Source of the DNA: Leminorella grimontii ATCC 33999 = DSM 5078
GTDB taxonomy: Bacteria > Pseudomonadota > Gammaproteobacteria > Enterobacterales > Enterobacteriaceae
DNA length: 64,000 nucleotides
Direction: 5' to 3'
Assembly (NCBI RefSeq): GCF_000439085.1
Contig: NZ_AUUA01000005.1
Coordinates: forward strand, 124,001 to 188,000
Of this stretch, positions 43,745-55,045 are shown piece after piece. Under the pieces are notes generated by a model. It was not told where the DNA came from. It saw nothing but the letters and a program-made list of their open reading frames with translations, and searched no databases. The translations under genes were made by a program, and so were the position numbers. Position 1 is the stretch's first letter, and every line of letters begins with the position of its first letter.

Positions 43745-44567
43745 TCGAGTCCATCAAGGCCACTTCGCCCGTAAACGCTTTGGGCAAAACTTTTTAAGCG
43801 ATCCTTACGTCATTGACAGCATCGTCTCGGCTATACACCCGCTTCCGGGCCAGGCCATGCTTGAAATCGGCCCCGGCCTTGCCGCACTGACCGAGCCGGT
43901 CGCAGAGCGGATAGACCACCTAAGCGTCGTCGAACTCGATAGGGATTTGGCCGCCAGGCTGGCGGTCAATCCAAAGCTTAAAGACAAGCTGACCATCTAT
44001 CAGCAGGACGCCATGACCTTCGACTTCGCCGCCCTCGCTAAAGAACTCGGCCAGCCGCTCAGGGTCTTCGGCAACCTGCCCTATAACATCTCGACGCCGC
44101 TGATGTTCCACCTTTTCAGCTATACTGGTGCTATCAGCGATATGCACTTTATGCTGCAAAAAGAGGTGGTCAATCGGCTGGTATCGAGTGAAAACAGTAA
44201 AGCCTATGGCAGGCTCAGCGTTATGGCGCAATACTATTGCCGGGTGATCCCGGTTCTGGAAGTGCCGCCTTCCGCCTTTAAGCCCGCGCCGAAGGTTGAT
44301 TCTGCCGTGGTACGCCTCATTCCGCACGACGTTCTCCCCTATCCGGTAAAAGACGTTCGCGTGCTCGGTCGCTTGACCACTGAAGCTTTCAACCAGCGCA
44401 GAAAGACTGTCCGCAACAGCCTGGGGCACCTGTTTACCCCAGAGCAGCTGGTCGAACTGGGGCTGGACTTAAACATGCGGGCGGAAAACATCTCCGTAGA
44501 GCTGTTCTGCAAAATGGCTAATAGCCTATCGCAGAGAAGCGAACTGCCGCAGGCCGCACAGGAGTAA
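43737..44567 (+). CDS. rsmA: 16S rRNA A1518/A1519 dimethyltransferase
   Basis: RsmA (KsgA) dimethylates two adjacent adenines near the 3' end of 16S rRNA; loss gives kasugamycin resistance. It has 276 residues with the SAM motif [12 protein letters not shown] near residue 41 and the catalytic NLPYNIS near residue 113. It overlaps pdxA and precedes apaG by five bases. Confidence 0.98.
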   Translation: MNNRVHQGHFARKRFGQNFLSDPYVIDSIVSAIHPLPGQAMLEIGPGLAALTEPVAERIDHLSVVELDRDLAARLAVNPKLKDKLTIYQQDAMTFDFAALAKELGQPLRVFGNLPYNISTPLMFHLFSYTGAISDMHFMLQKEVVNRLVSSENSKAYGRLSVMAQYYCRVIPVLEVPPSAFKPAPKVDSAVVRLIPHDVLPYPVKDVRVLGRLTTEAFNQRRKTVRNSLGHLFTPEQLVELGLDLNMRAENISVELFCKMANSLSQRSELPQAAQE

Positions 44568-44572
44568 TCACC

Positions 44573-44950
44573 ATGATCGACAAACCCCGGATTTTTATTC
44601 AAGCGCAAAGCTTCTACGTTGAGGCCCAGTCCTCGCCGGAAGAAGGACGTTTTGTTTTCGCGTATACGATGACAGTACGCAATCTGGGGCGCGAACAGGT
44701 GCAGCTGATGGGCCGCTACTGGCTCATTACCAACGCTAACGGCAAGCAAACCGAAGTACAGGGAGAAGGCGTCGTTGGCGAACAGCCTCTCATTCTCCCT
44801 GGCGGTGAATATCAGTACACCAGCGGCGCCGTACTGGAAACGCCGCTGGGTACAATGGAAGGCCACTACAAGATGGTAGACTGCGACGGGCAGCCTTTTG
44901 AGATTATCATTCCGGTCTTCCGCCTCGCGATTCCGTCCCTGATCCATTAA
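44573..44950 (+). CDS. apaG: ApaG, fibronectin-III-like protein
   Basis: ApaG is a small beta-sandwich (DUF525) protein of unclear function, linked to magnesium/cobalt handling and always near apaH. It has 125 residues with [16 protein letters not shown] and the glycine-rich [19 protein letters not shown] signature. AGGAG precedes the start; it is the fifth gene of the lptD-apaH run. Confidence 0.96.
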   Translation: MIDKPRIFIQAQSFYVEAQSSPEEGRFVFAYTMTVRNLGREQVQLMGRYWLITNANGKQTEVQGEGVVGEQPLILPGGEYQYTSGAVLETPLGTMEGHYKMVDCDGQPFEIIIPVFRLAIPSLIH

Positions 44951-44998
44951 CGAAGCCTTCTCACGGGCTCCAAAACAACGAAAGGCTGATTTCTGTCT

Positions 44999-45832
44999 AT
45001 GGCAACACTGTTAGTGGGCGACGTTCACGGCTGTTTTCGTGAACTTAAGGCGCTTTTAGCACAGGCCGACTTTAATCCGAAGCAGGATACGCTGTGGTTA
45101 ACCGGCGATCTGGTCGCTCGCGGCCCCGACTCTTTAGAGGTGCTGCGCTACGTGCGTTCGCTGGGTGACTCCGTACGCCTGGTGCTTGGCAATCACGATC
45201 TTCACCTGCTGGCTATTTACGCCGGTATCAGCCGCAACAAGCCAAAAGACAACCTGACGCCGCTGCTGGAAGCGCCGGACTGCGACGTCCTGATCAACTG
45301 GCTTCGCCGCCAGCCGGTATTGCAGGTCGATGAAGAACTCAAAATAGCGATGGGCCATGCCGGCATTAGCCCGCAGTGGGACCTGGCTACGGCCAAGCGC
45401 TGCGCGCGTGAAGTTGAGGCGATTCTTGCAAGCGACAGCTACCCGCTGTTTCTCGACGCCATGTACGGCGACCTGCCAAACTGTTGGAACGATGACCTGT
45501 CGGGGCTTCCCCGCCTGCGCTACAGCACCAATGCTCTGACGCGCATGCGTTACTGCTATCCAAACGGCTGTCTGGACATGATCTGCAAAGACGTACCCCA
45601 GAAAGCGCCCGCGCCGCTTAAGCCCTGGTTCGATCTCAACGGGCCGGTGGCGCAGGAATATTCCATCGTTTTCGGCCACTGGGCGTCGCTGGAGGGGAAA
45701 GGCACGCCGGAAGGCGTTTATGCGCTCGACACCGGCTGCTGCTGGGGAGGCCAGCTCACCGGGCTGCGCTGGGAAGACAAGCGCTATTTCTATCAGCCCT
45801 CGCTGTCTAAAGAGCGCGTTCACCACGGCTGA
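44999..45832 (+). CDS. apaH: symmetrical diadenosine tetraphosphatase
   Basis: ApaH splits Ap4A to two ADP and removes Np4 caps from RNA. It has 277 residues. The metallophosphoesterase motifs are VGDVHGCF (residues 6-13), [11 protein letters not shown] and LGNHDLHLL. It lies 48 bases after apaG and ends at a shared terminator facing folA. Confidence 0.97.
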   Translation: MATLLVGDVHGCFRELKALLAQADFNPKQDTLWLTGDLVARGPDSLEVLRYVRSLGDSVRLVLGNHDLHLLAIYAGISRNKPKDNLTPLLEAPDCDVLINWLRRQPVLQVDEELKIAMGHAGISPQWDLATAKRCAREVEAILASDSYPLFLDAMYGDLPNCWNDDLSGLPRLRYSTNALTRMRYCYPNGCLDMICKDVPQKAPAPLKPWFDLNGPVAQEYSIVFGHWASLEGKGTPEGVYALDTGCCWGGQLTGLRWEDKRYFYQPSLSKERVHHG

Positions 45833-45844
45833 AAATCACGTCTA

Positions 45845-45870
45845 AACGCCGGACCAAAAGGCCCGGCGTT
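45845..45870. terminator. bidirectional terminator between apaH and folA
   Basis: AACGCCGG and CCGGCGTT form a perfect 8-bp stem around a 10-base loop, between the convergent stops of apaH (45832) and folA (45880). It has only short T stretches on either side. Confidence 0.7.
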
Positions 45871-45879
45871 CGGGCTTGC

Positions 45880-46365
45880 TTAACGCGCTCTCTCTAAAAT
45901 CTCAAAGCGGTAGGCGTGGCCGTTCTTTTCATCCGCTTCATGCCGCTCACTGAAGCTTTGTTTCCAGGCGTAGCGCTGATAGTCAGGGAAATGGGTATCA
46001 CCGGAAAGCGACGCCTCGATGTGGGTCAGATAGAGCCTGTCCGCCCTTTCTAACGCCTGCTGATAAACGTTTCCACCGCCTATCACCATCACTTCATCTA
46101 CCGCCCCGGCCTCAGAGAACGCCTGTTCCAACGTCGAAACCCAAACCACGCGCTCATCGCTGTGCTTCTGGCGGCTAATGACGATATTTTTCCGACCGGG
46201 CAGCGGCCTGCCGATAGACTCATAGGTCTTTCGCCCCATAATGACCGGCTTATTAAGCGTGTTTTGCTTAAACCAGGCCAGATCGGCCGGCAAGTGCCAC
46301 GGCATGGCGTTGTCGGCGCCGATGGTGCGGTTCTCCGCCATGGCGGCGATAAGGCTAACGATCAT
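45880..46365 (-). CDS. folA: dihydrofolate reductase
   Basis: FolA regenerates tetrahydrofolate and is the trimethoprim target. It has 161 residues (E. coli 159). Conserved parts are [19 protein letters not shown] with the catalytic acidic residue, [18 protein letters not shown], and [12 protein letters not shown]. Convergent with apaH; yjjB follows upstream on the same strand. Confidence 0.97.
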   Translation of the reverse strand: MIVSLIAAMAENRTIGADNAMPWHLPADLAWFKQNTLNKPVIMGRKTYESIGRPLPGRKNIVISRQKHSDERVVWVSTLEQAFSEAGAVDEVMVIGGGNVYQQALERADRLYLTHIEASLSGDTHFPDYQRYAWKQSFSERHEADEKNGHAYRFEILERAR

Positions 46366-46396
46366 GCAAGTATCCCTTCATTGTAAATAGTTTGCG

Positions 46397-46861
46397 CTAC
46401 ACGCTCGGGCGACGGCGGTAAATCCACAGCGCCGGCAGCGAAAGGCCGATAGAAAGCGCGCCGACGATAAACGACGCTTTCAAAAAATAGGTGATCAGCG
46501 TTTCAAACAGCTCAGGCGTGTAGCCCTTATGGGAAAGCTCTACCAGAGCAATCATCGCCTTATAGGCGAACACCCCGGGGAACATCGGGATCACCGCCGC
46601 GACGGTGAACACCTTAGGGTGAGCCAGAAAACGGCGCGACCAGCGAATGCCGATAGATCCTATCAGCATGCTGGTAAGCAGCGTACTCCACTCCAACGGC
46701 AGCTGATAGTACATCAGCACCGTACGAAAGCCGTATCCAACGGCGCCCAAAAGCGCGCAGTACTTCAGCGCCTTAACCGGCACGTTAAACACCAGCGCAA
46801 AGCCGATGGCGGGCACTGACGCCAGAAGCATATTTTCAAACAGCGTAAGAATCAGATTCAT
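46397..46861 (-). CDS. yjjB: YjjB, small subunit of YjjPB exporter
   Basis: YjjB is a 154-residue membrane protein with about four helices, of the threonine/serine exporter (ThrE C-terminal, DUF3815) family. In E. coli YjjPB exports succinate. The blocks [21 protein letters not shown] and [17 protein letters not shown] closely match. It overlaps yjjP by four bases (ATGA), so the two halves are made together. Confidence 0.93.
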   Translation of the reverse strand: MNLILTLFENMLLASVPAIGFALVFNVPVKALKYCALLGAVGYGFRTVLMYYQLPLEWSTLLTSMLIGSIGIRWSRRFLAHPKVFTVAAVIPMFPGVFAYKAMIALVELSHKGYTPELFETLITYFLKASFIVGALSIGLSLPALWIYRRRPSV

Positions 46862-47637
46862 ACCCAGCTCCGAAATCCCCAGATTGCCATAGCGACCACA
46901 ACGCCGATACAGGTTGCCAGCGTCAGCAGGCTCGCCATCATCCAGCGGGCCATACCGGTGTTGATATGGCCCTTAAACATATCGGCAACGGCGTTAATAA
47001 GCGGAAAACCGGGCACCAGCAACAAAACGCAGGAGGCCATTGCGATAGGCGCTTTGGAAATGTCCAGCCAGTTCACCAGCCAGCCCGAGGCGCTGGTAGC
47101 GACAAACGCGGTGGCAAAAAAGTTTATCAGCGGGTTTATCTGCAGCGACGTCAGCACCTGACGAGCGTACATTGCCAGGGCGCTGGCGAAGAACGTGGCG
47201 GTGACCGTGTCCAGGTTTCCCCCAGCCAGTCGGCAAAAGCAGGCGCAGGAAAGCCCGACCATCACGACCATAAGCCAGCGCGGATAGCGCAGCGGCTTGA
47301 TGTGGTCCAGGCGCTTTTGCACTTCCTCAATGTCCAGCAGGCGGTGCTCGGTTAAAATAACGATGCGCTGAACTTCCGTCACTACGTGCATATTTATGCC
47401 GCGATCGACGTTTTTACGGGTAGAAGTCACGCAGTGCCCCTGATGGATAGTGCTTAACACCACTGCGTTGGCGGAAATAGAGCTTTCCACCTCTTCCACG
47501 CCCAGCGCTTTTCCAAGCCGGCTGGAAAGCTGTTCAACCAGCATACTTTCTGCGCCGTGCTGCAAAAGCAGTAAAGCGCTTTGAATGCACAGGCGGGTAA
47601 TTTCCCGCTGGCGTTGTGCAATAAGGTCAGACTCCAC
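46858..47637 (-). CDS. yjjP: YjjP, large subunit of YjjPB exporter
   Basis: YjjP supplies the ThrE N-terminal domain (DUF1212). I took GTG at 47637, with AGGTG seven bases upstream, giving [17 protein letters not shown]; this aligns with E. coli (MQTEQQRAVTRLC) and makes 259 residues. A longer reading begins near 47703 but has no support. [19 protein letters not shown] and [19 protein letters not shown] are conserved. In E. coli yjjPB is near dnaTC, not beside folA. Confidence 0.9.
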   Translation of the reverse strand: MESDLIAQRQREITRLCIQSALLLLQHGAESMLVEQLSSRLGKALGVEEVESSISANAVVLSTIHQGHCVTSTRKNVDRGINMHVVTEVQRIVILTEHRLLDIEEVQKRLDHIKPLRYPRWLMVVMVGLSCACFCRLAGGNLDTVTATFFASALAMYARQVLTSLQINPLINFFATAFVATSASGWLVNWLDISKAPIAMASCVLLLVPGFPLINAVADMFKGHINTGMARWMMASLLTLATCIGVVVAMAIWGFRSWV

Positions 47638-47815
47638 GTGTTTCACCTGACAGAAAAAGGGTAATAAAGGGAAGGAGCGTAAGCATAGCACCGACGCTCT
47701 CACGGCTTCAAATAGCGTAGCATTCGTTGTGCATTTTTTATTTTAGAAAAAAAAAGGAAAACCCGCGAATATGTGTCAGGTTGTTGACAACAATTCTAAT
47801 CAGCCTCAGAGGATA

Positions 47816-48030
47816 TTCCGGCCGAAACTACAACCTACTGATATTACCATCGTGCTCGGCCGGAAGAGCGCTTGTATTAGCCTTGGGAGAGCGTCGGGCA
47901 TAGCCTTCCTAGGGGCCGTTATGAAGCCTTTCGGCTTCACCCTAACGGGCCAGCGCAAGCGCTGTTCAAATCAGCTTGCGCTGGTTTGTCGTTGGCTTAC
48001 GCCAAGTCGCCCCCAACGGAAGACTCTCCC
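47816..48030. ncRNA. candidate structured RNA: cluster of strong hairpins
   Basis: Between yjjP and carB there are four hairpins in about 190 bases. Hairpin I pairs 47816-47824 with 47857-47865 (TTCCGGCCG/CGGCCGGAA). II pairs 47916-47928 with 47933-47948 (13 pairs, a CCC bulge). III pairs 47950-47960 with 47974-47984 (CCAGCGCAAGC/GCTTGCGCTGG). IV pairs 47992-47996 with 48001-48005. GGGAGAG (47885-47891) can pair with CTCTCCC (48024-48030) and enclose II-IV. On the minus strand loops II and IV read GAAA and GTAA, both GNRA tetraloops, which favours a minus-strand RNA. A 106-codon frame (47771-48091, plus) crosses it but has no ribosome binding site. It could also be a phage immunity-RNA or transposon remnant. 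Confidence 0.45.
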
Positions 48031-48090
48031 TCCGATTGACTTTGTAGGCTTTATTCAAGACCTTTGTCATCAATCTCAATCCGCGAATTG

Positions 48091-48121
48091 AACTGGCCAC
48101 TTAAAGTTGGACAGTTTTCTT
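48091..48121 (+). terminator. terminator-like hairpin / possible IS end
   Basis: AACTG-CCA and TGG-CAGTT pair with one mismatch each side, followed by TTTTCTT. It would end a plus-strand transcript. The same bases (TGAACTGGCCAC...TTGGACA, from 48089) resemble terminal repeats of IS3-family elements from memory, so it could instead be a relic of an insertion. Confidence 0.35.
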
Positions 48122-48143
48122 AACGGGCTATTTCAGGTATCGG

Positions 48144-51100
48144 CTACTTCAGAAGCTGGTGCATTTCCTGTACGGAAATGACCTTTTCCGTTGCATCGGC
48201 GTTCATGGCCATGGTGGTGGCGAAGCCGCCGTTCAGCGTCGTGTCGTAGTGAACCTTATACTGAAGCGCGCTGCGGCGGATAAGCTTCGAGTCCTCAATC
48301 GCCTGACGCCCTTCGGTGGTGTTGACGATATAGGCGTACTCGCCGTTTTTAGTTCTGTCCTGAATGTGCGGACGGCCTTCGTGCACCTTGTTTACCAGAC
48401 GTGGATTGATGCCCGCTTCGCCCAGCACGACCGCCGTGCCGTGAGTCGCATCCAGCTCGAAGCCCTGCTTGAGCAATTTGGCCGCAAGGTCAACCACGCG
48501 AGCCTTGTCCCCTTCGCGCACCGACAGCAGCGCACGCCCCTTCGGGATAAGCCGCGAGCTGCTGCCCAGCATGGCCTTGGCGAACGCCTCGGCGAAGCTG
48601 CGGCCTACGCCCATCACTTCGCCGGTCGAACGCATTTCCGGCCCGAGGATCGGGTCCACGCCGGGGAACTTGTTAAATGGCAGCACCACCTCTTTTACCG
48701 AGTAGTACGGAGGAATAACCTCTTTGGTCACACCCTGTTCAGCCAGCGATTTGCCGGCCATGACGCGAGCGGCCACCTTCGCCAGCGGAACGCCGGTCGC
48801 CTTGGAGACAAACGGCACCGTACGCGCGGCTCGCGGGTTTACTTCAATCAGGTAAACGTCGCTGCCCTTCACGGCAAACTGGACGTTCATCAGGCCACGA
48901 ACGCACAGCTCAAACGCCAGCTTCTCGACCTGGCGACGCATTTCGTCCTGTATGTCCTGGCTGAGGGTATAGGCCGGCAGCGAACAGGCCGAATCGCCGG
49001 AGTGCACGCCCGCCTGTTCGATGTGCTCCATAATGCCGCCGATAAGCACACGCTCACCGTCGCAGATGGCGTCGACGTCCACTTCGATGGCGTCGTCGAG
49101 GAAGCGGTCCAACAGCACCGGCGCATCGTTAGACACGCTGACGGCGGTTTGGAAGTAGCGGCGAAGGTCGCCCTCGTCGTAGACAATCTCCATCGCGCGC
49201 CCGCCTAATACGTAGGAGGGGCGAACCACCAGCGGATAACCGATGGTTGCTGCCTTGTCCACCGCCATCTCGATGGTCGATACGGTGGCGTTCGCCGGCT
49301 GGCGCAGCCCCAGACGGTTAACCGCCTGCTGGAAGCGCTCGCGGTCTTCGGCGCGGTCGATGGCGTCCGGCGAGGTGCCGATAATCGGTACGCCCGCGGC
49401 CTCAAGGGCACGCGCCAGCTTCAGCGGCGTCTGGCCGCCGTACTGAACGATAACGCCCTGCGGCTGCTCGACGCGCACGATTTCCAGCACGTCTTCCAGC
49501 GTAACCGGCTCAAAGTAGAGGCGATCGGATGTGTCGTAGTCGGTAGAGACGGTTTCCGGGTTACAGTTAACCATGATGGTTTCAAACCCGTCTTCCCGCA
49601 GCGCCATCGCCGCGTGCACGCAGCAGTAGTCAAACTCGATGCCCTGCCCTATGCGATTTGGCCCGCCGCCCAGCACCATCACCTTTGGCCGATCGCTGTT
49701 CGGATTGGCTTCACACTCATCTTCGTACGTGGAGTACATATAGGCGGTATCGGTAGCAAACTCGGCAGCGCAGGTGTCGACCCGCTTATAGACCGGGAAC
49801 AGGTTGAATTTATGGCGCAGCTTACGCACTTCCGCCTCTGAAACGCCGGCAAGCTTGGCCAGACGCGCGTCGGCAAACCCCTTGCGCTTAAGCTGACGCA
49901 GGAAGACCTCATCCAGTCCGGTCACGCCAAGCTCCTCCACCTTCGCTTCCAGGTTGACCAGCTCTTCGATTTGAACCAGGAACCAGCGGTCAATGTTGGT
50001 CAGGTTGAATATGCCGTCGACCGACATACCGGCGCGGAAGGCGTCAGCGATGTACCAGATTCGCTCCGCGCCCGCCTCTTTCAGCTCGCGGCGAATGCGG
50101 GTCAGCGCATCGGCGTCGTCCAGATTCACCTTGGGGTCAAACCCGGCTGCGCCCACTTCCAAACCGCGAAGCGCCTTTTGCAGCGACTCCTGCTGGGTGC
50201 GGCCAATCGCCATCACCTCGCCGACCGACTTCATCTGGGTCGTCAGGCGGTCGTTAGCGCCAGCGAATTTTTCAAAGTTGAAGCGGGGAATTTTAGTCAC
50301 GACGTAGTCGATAGAGGGCTCAAACGAGGCCGGCGTTCTGCCGCCGGTGATGTCGTTCATCAGTTCGTCAAGAGTGTAGCCAACCGCCAGCTTGGCCGCG
50401 ATCTTGGCGATCGGGAAACCGGTCGCCTTAGAGGCCAGAGCAGAGGAGCGAGACACCCGCGGGTTCATCTCAATGACGATCAGACGTCCATTTTTCGGGT
50501 TAACGGCGAACTGGACGTTCGAGCCGCCGGTTTCAACGCCGATTTCGCGCAGCACCGCCATCGAGGCGTTGCGCATGATTTGGTACTCTTTGTCCGTCAG
50601 CGTCTGGGCAGGTGCTACGGTAATCGAGTCGCCGGTGTGAATGCCCATTGCGTCAAAGTTTTCGATAGAGCAAACGATGATGCAGTTGTCGTTTTTATCC
50701 CGCACCACTTCCATTTCATACTCTTTCCAGCCGATCAGCGATTCGTCAATCAGCAGCTCTTTAGTCGGCGACAGGTCCAGGCCACGCTCACAGATTTCTT
50801 CAAACTCTTCCCGGTTGTAGGCGATGCCGCCGCCGGTGCCGCCCATGGTGAACGAAGGGCGGATAATACAGGGGAAACCAACGTCGGCCGCAACGGCGTG
50901 CGCCTCTTCCATCGTGTGGGCTATGCCGGAACGGGCGGTTTCCAGCCCGATCTTTTTCATCGCCTTATCGAAGCGCTGGCGGTCTTCGGCTTTATCAATC
51001 GCGTCGGCGGTCGCGCCAATCATGGTCACGCCGAACTCGGCCAGCACGCCCTGACGCTCAAGCTCCAGCGCGCAGTTGAGGGCCGTTTGCCCTCCCATGG

Positions 51101-51365
51101 TGGGCAGCACGGCATCCGGACGCTCTTTTTCAATAATCTTGCGCACCACTTCCCAGTGAATGGGTTCAATATAGGTGGCGTCGGCCATCTCCGGGTCGGT
51201 CATGATGGTGGCCGGGTTGGAGTTAACCAGAACGACGCGGTAGCCCTCTTCTCTGAGGGCCTTGCACGCCTGCGCGCCGGAGTAGTCGAACTCGCAGGCC
51301 TGACCGATAACGATCGGGCCTGCGCCAAGGATCAGGATACTCTTAATGTCTGTACGTTTTGGCAT
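48144..51365 (-). CDS. carB: carbamoyl phosphate synthetase, large subunit
   Basis: CarB makes carbamoyl phosphate from bicarbonate, two ATP and ammonia delivered by CarA, for arginine and pyrimidine synthesis. It has 1073 residues, as in E. coli, with two homologous ATP-grasp halves ([19 protein letters not shown] near residue 12; [19 protein letters not shown] near residue 560), an oligomerisation domain and a C-terminal allosteric domain. ATG at 51365 is used; the upstream TTG is rejected. It follows carA by 17 bases. Confidence 0.98.
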   Translation of the reverse strand: MPKRTDIKSILILGAGPIVIGQACEFDYSGAQACKALREEGYRVVLVNSNPATIMTDPEMADATYIEPIHWEVVRKIIEKERPDAVLPTMGGQTALNCALELERQGVLAEFGVTMIGATADAIDKAEDRQRFDKAMKKIGLETARSGIAHTMEEAHAVAADVGFPCIIRPSFTMGGTGGGIAYNREEFEEICERGLDLSPTKELLIDESLIGWKEYEMEVVRDKNDNCIIVCSIENFDAMGIHTGDSITVAPAQTLTDKEYQIMRNASMAVLREIGVETGGSNVQFAVNPKNGRLIVIEMNPRVSRSSALASKATGFPIAKIAAKLAVGYTLDELMNDITGGRTPASFEPSIDYVVTKIPRFNFEKFAGANDRLTTQMKSVGEVMAIGRTQQESLQKALRGLEVGAAGFDPKVNLDDADALTRIRRELKEAGAERIWYIADAFRAGMSVDGIFNLTNIDRWFLVQIEELVNLEAKVEELGVTGLDEVFLRQLKRKGFADARLAKLAGVSEAEVRKLRHKFNLFPVYKRVDTCAAEFATDTAYMYSTYEDECEANPNSDRPKVMVLGGGPNRIGQGIEFDYCCVHAAMALREDGFETIMVNCNPETVSTDYDTSDRLYFEPVTLEDVLEIVRVEQPQGVIVQYGGQTPLKLARALEAAGVPIIGTSPDAIDRAEDRERFQQAVNRLGLRQPANATVSTIEMAVDKAATIGYPLVVRPSYVLGGRAMEIVYDEGDLRRYFQTAVSVSNDAPVLLDRFLDDAIEVDVDAICDGERVLIGGIMEHIEQAGVHSGDSACSLPAYTLSQDIQDEMRRQVEKLAFELCVRGLMNVQFAVKGSDVYLIEVNPRAARTVPFVSKATGVPLAKVAARVMAGKSLAEQGVTKEVIPPYYSVKEVVLPFNKFPGVDPILGPEMRSTGEVMGVGRSFAEAFAKAMLGSSSRLIPKGRALLSVREGDKARVVDLAAKLLKQGFELDATHGTAVVLGEAGINPRLVNKVHEGRPHIQDRTKNGEYAYIVNTTEGRQAIEDSKLIRRSALQYKVHYDTTLNGGFATTMAMNADATEKVISVQEMHQLLK

Positions 51366-51382
51366 AGTCAATGGCTCCCGAT

Positions 51383-52534
51383 CTAGTTTGCTTTGTTCAC
51401 ACGGTAGGTCTGAATCAGTTCAATAAAATGGTCAAACAGCGGGGCGGCGTCGTGCGGCCCGGGGCTGGCTTCCGGGTGTCCCTGGAAGCTAAAGGCCGGT
51501 TTATCCGTCCTGTGAATCCCCTGCAGCGTTCCGTCAAACAGAGACTTGTGCGTCGGCCGAAGGTTGGCGGGCAGCGTTAACTCATCGACGGCAAAGCCGT
51601 GGTTCTGGGCGGTAATCATCACGCGGTTGCCGTCGAGATCCTTGACCGGGTGGTTGCCGCCGTGGTGGCCAAACTTCATCTTTTCGGTTTTAGCGCCGCT
51701 GGCAAGCGCCAACAGCTGGTGCCCCAGGCAGATGCCAAAGACCGGAACGTCGGTGGTCAGGAAGTGCGCGATGGCGCTGATGGCGTAGTCGCAGGGCGCC
51801 GGATCGCCGGGGCCGTTAGAAAGGAAGATGCCGTCAGGGTTCATCGCCAGCACGGTTTCTGCCGGCGTTTGGGCCGGAACCACCGTCAGGCGACAGCCTC
51901 GGTCGACCAGCATACGCAGGATGTTGCGCTTCACGCCGTAGTCGTAGGCCACAACGTGGTAAGGCAGCTCGCTTTCGCCCTTCGCCGTCGGCAAACCGCT
52001 CATCAGCGACCAGCTTCCCTGAGTCCAGCTATAGGCTTCTTTGGTTGTGACTTCTTTGGCCAGGTCCATCCCTTTCAGCCCAGGGAAGGCCAGCGCCTTT
52101 TCCAGCGCAAGCTTCGCGTCGGGCGAGTCGCCTGCGATAATGCAGCCGTTTTGAGCGCCCTTCTCGCGAAGCAGTCGGGTCAGCTTGCGGGTATCGATAT
52201 CCGCAATGGCGACGATATTATGACGCTTTAGGTAGTCGGACAGGCTTTCTTGACTGCGAAAGTTGCTGGCTATAAGGGGAAGGTCGCGAATAATCAGCCC
52301 CTGCGCATGAACGGCAGAGGACTCCTCGTCGGACGAGTTAGTACCGACGTTGCCGATGTGGGGATAGGTAAGAGTAACGATTTGGCGAGAATAGGATGGG
52401 TCTGTCAGAATTTCTTGATAACCGGTCATGGAAGTATTGAATACCACTTCCCCAACCGCCGTGCCTACGGCCCCGATTGCGCGGCCATAAAATTGGGTTC
52501 CATCTTCCAGAACCAGTAGCGCAGCTTTACTCAA
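51383..52534 (-). CDS. carA: carbamoyl phosphate synthetase, small subunit
   Basis: CarA hydrolyses glutamine and channels ammonia to CarB. It has 383 residues. The class I amidotransferase nucleophile is in [14 protein letters not shown] and the His/Glu pair in [11 protein letters not shown]. The start is TTG at 52534 ([12 protein letters not shown]) with GGGAGG five bases upstream. E. coli carA is also known to start with TTG. Expression is probably governed by the ArgR- and PurR-like sites upstream. Confidence 0.96.
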   Translation of the reverse strand: MSKAALLVLEDGTQFYGRAIGAVGTAVGEVVFNTSMTGYQEILTDPSYSRQIVTLTYPHIGNVGTNSSDEESSAVHAQGLIIRDLPLIASNFRSQESLSDYLKRHNIVAIADIDTRKLTRLLREKGAQNGCIIAGDSPDAKLALEKALAFPGLKGMDLAKEVTTKEAYSWTQGSWSLMSGLPTAKGESELPYHVVAYDYGVKRNILRMLVDRGCRLTVVPAQTPAETVLAMNPDGIFLSNGPGDPAPCDYAISAIAHFLTTDVPVFGICLGHQLLALASGAKTEKMKFGHHGGNHPVKDLDGNRVMITAQNHGFAVDELTLPANLRPTHKSLFDGTLQGIHRTDKPAFSFQGHPEASPGPHDAAPLFDHFIELIQTYRVNKAN

Positions 52535-52548
52535 AGCGTCCTCCCAAA

Positions 52549-52587
52549 TAGAATAAACAGTCACAAATAGTGCATATTAATGCATTT
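52549..52587 (-). promoter_or_regulatory. pair of ArgR boxes in the carAB promoter
   Basis: On the minus strand AAATGCATTAATATGCAC (52570-52587) and TTGTGACTGTTTATTCTA (52549-52566) are two 18-base imperfect palindromes three bases apart. This is the normal spacing for an ArgR double operator, just upstream of carA as in E. coli. The first is a good match, the second weak. Confidence 0.6.
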
Positions 52588-52599
52588 AACTATACCTTC

Positions 52600-52953
52600 T
52601 AAATAGGCACAAAAAAAGCCCCGTTGGCAAATTTTGAGCAAATTGGGCGCATTCTAAAGATCGAACCGCCTTTTGTCCACACAAACACGCATTTTATGTT
52701 GTTTTTTTGAGACCTCAACAAGAAATGACAGGATAATCTCAAAAAAAATAAAACAACATCACAATAGAAAACGTTTGGCTATGACTTATTGTGAAAAATA
52801 AAGTTAAAAAGAGGAATTAGGGCAAGATGGGGATAATTTAGTTATAAAAACGGGATAAAAAGGAAGATAAATATAAAAAACATCAGTTATATTAAAAAAA
52901 TAATCCAAACACACATAAAATAAATAAACCAAAACAATTCAATGATATTTAAT
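52600..52953. other. AT-rich upstream region of carAB
   Basis: About 350 bases with no open frame, mostly A/T, lying between the carAB promoter and the dapB terminator. It probably contains the upstream carAB promoter; E. coli uses a distant pyrimidine-controlled promoter. A PurR-like site is listed separately. No other structure was seen. Confidence 0.55.
52765..52780. promoter_or_regulatory. PurR-like site
   Basis: The core AAAACGTTTGG matches the centre of the PUR box (ACGCAAACGTTTGCGT), with about 11 of 16 bases agreeing. It lies about 230 bases upstream of carA; E. coli carAB is known to be PurR-controlled. Suggestive only. Confidence 0.35.
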
Positions 52954-52993
52954 AAAAAATAAAAAAGGCGAGCACAATAAAATACTCACCTTT
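52954..52993 (-). terminator. dapB terminator
   Basis: On the minus strand AAAGGTGAG and CTCGCCTTT form a 9-bp stem (one G-U pair) around a 12-base loop, followed by TTTATTTTTT. It begins 22 bases after the dapB stop. Confidence 0.85.
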
Positions 52994-53014
52994 AAGTAAA
53001 AAAGACGTCAACAA

Positions 53015-53869
<855 letters not shown>

Positions 53870-53962
53870 TCAGATTAACGCCCTACCCTACGGCGTGACA
53901 AACACATTTATTTATTCTTCAGGCGGTTCGAACAGTTATTCTTATATTTGAACCGCAACGTG

Positions 53963-53991
53963 TAAAAAAACGGGCTGAAAATTCAGCCCGT
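53963..53991 (-). terminator. ispH terminator
   Basis: On the minus strand ACGGGCTGAA and TTCAGCCCGT form a perfect 10-bp stem with a two-base centre (a four-base loop if the last pair opens), then seven T. It lies about 30 bases after the ispH stop. Confidence 0.9.
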
Positions 53992-54023
53992 CAGGATATC
54001 TGTCGTTAAAGCGCTATCGCCTT

Positions 54024-54968
54024 TCAGTCAACCTGCTTCACCCGCAGCTCTTTCGGCACTTCAAAAACGATGCTTTCTTCGCGCCCTTCCATTTCGACGG
54101 CGGGCTGGCCGCCCAGCGCGCGCAGCTTGTCTATCACGGCCTGAACCAGCACGTCAGGCGCCGATGCGCCGGCCGTTACGCCTACAGAAGCAGCGCCCTT
54201 AAGCCATGCTTCCTGAATATCGCTCGCCGTGTCGATTAGGTAGGCCGGCTTTCCGACCCTTTGCGCCAGCTCAGCCAGGCGGTTGGAGTTGGAAGAGTTT
54301 TTCGAGCCGACGACCAGCACCACGTCTGAACGCTGCGCCAGATTGCGCACCGCCTCTTGGCGGTTAGTGGTGGCATAGCAGATGTCGTCTTTGCGTGGCC
54401 CGATGATGTCCGGGAAGCGTTCGCGCAGAGCGTCAATCACATCGGAGGTGTCGTCAACGGAAAGCGTCGTCTGGGTCATAAAGCACAGGTTGTGCTCATT
54501 TTTAACGTTAAGCCGCCACACGTCCTCCGGCGACTCGACCAGGTACATACCGCCCTCTTCGTTGCTGTATTGCCCCATCGTGCCTTCTACTTCCGGGTGG
54601 CCAGCATGACCTATCAGTATTGCCTCGCGGCCTTTACGGCTGGCCCGAGCGACTTCCATATGCACTTTAGTCACCAGCGGACAGGTCGCGTCGAAAACGG
54701 TCAGATCGCGCGCTTTCGCCTCGGCGCGAACCGCCTGGGAAACGCCGTGCGCGGAGAAAATAAGGATCGCGCCGTCCGGTACTTCGCTAAGCTGCTCGAT
54801 AAACACCGCGCCGCTTTCGCGCAGGCTGTCTACCACATAGCGATTGTGCACCACTTCGTGGCGCACGTAGATAGGCGCGCCGTAAATTTCCAGCGCACGC
54901 TCAACAATGCTGATTGCCCGGTCTACCCCGGCGCAAAAACCTCGGGGATTTGCCAACAAGATCTGCAT
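54024..54968 (-). CDS. ispH: 4-hydroxy-3-methylbut-2-enyl diphosphate reductase
   Basis: IspH is the last enzyme of the non-mevalonate isoprenoid pathway. It has 314 residues with three cluster cysteines in NPRGFCAGV (C12), DATCPLV and [11 protein letters not shown]-containing region preceded by [13 protein letters not shown] at 54968 ([10 protein letters not shown]) is used. fkpB, which precedes ispH in E. coli, is absent: only 77 bases separate it from lspA. Confidence 0.97.
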   Translation of the reverse strand: MQILLANPRGFCAGVDRAISIVERALEIYGAPIYVRHEVVHNRYVVDSLRESGAVFIEQLSEVPDGAILIFSAHGVSQAVRAEAKARDLTVFDATCPLVTKVHMEVARASRKGREAILIGHAGHPEVEGTMGQYSNEEGGMYLVESPEDVWRLNVKNEHNLCFMTQTTLSVDDTSDVIDALRERFPDIIGPRKDDICYATTNRQEAVRNLAQRSDVVLVVGSKNSSNSNRLAELAQRVGKPAYLIDTASDIQEAWLKGAASVGVTAGASAPDVLVQAVIDKLRALGGQPAVEMEGREESIVFEVPKELRVKQVD

Positions 54969-55045
54969 GCCTATTCTCCAAACGGATAACAAAAGCGAGC
55001 GCTCAAACGAGGCGCCCGCAGCAAACGCTTCGACGCGGCCGAACG

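Noticed and set aside
47701-47760. rho-independent terminator at the A9 tract near 47747 (minus strand T9)
   Set aside because: The T-run is long, but no stable hairpin directly precedes it on the minus strand; the TTGTTGACAACAA palindrome has too small a loop.
49971-51386. 471-codon open frame antisense to carB
   Set aside because: It lies wholly opposite a highly conserved gene, has the composition of a shadow frame and no ribosome binding site.
52600-52953. CRISPR-like or tandem repeat array in AT-rich DNA
   Set aside because: Only simple A/T tracts are present; there are no regularly spaced identical repeats here or elsewhere in the window.
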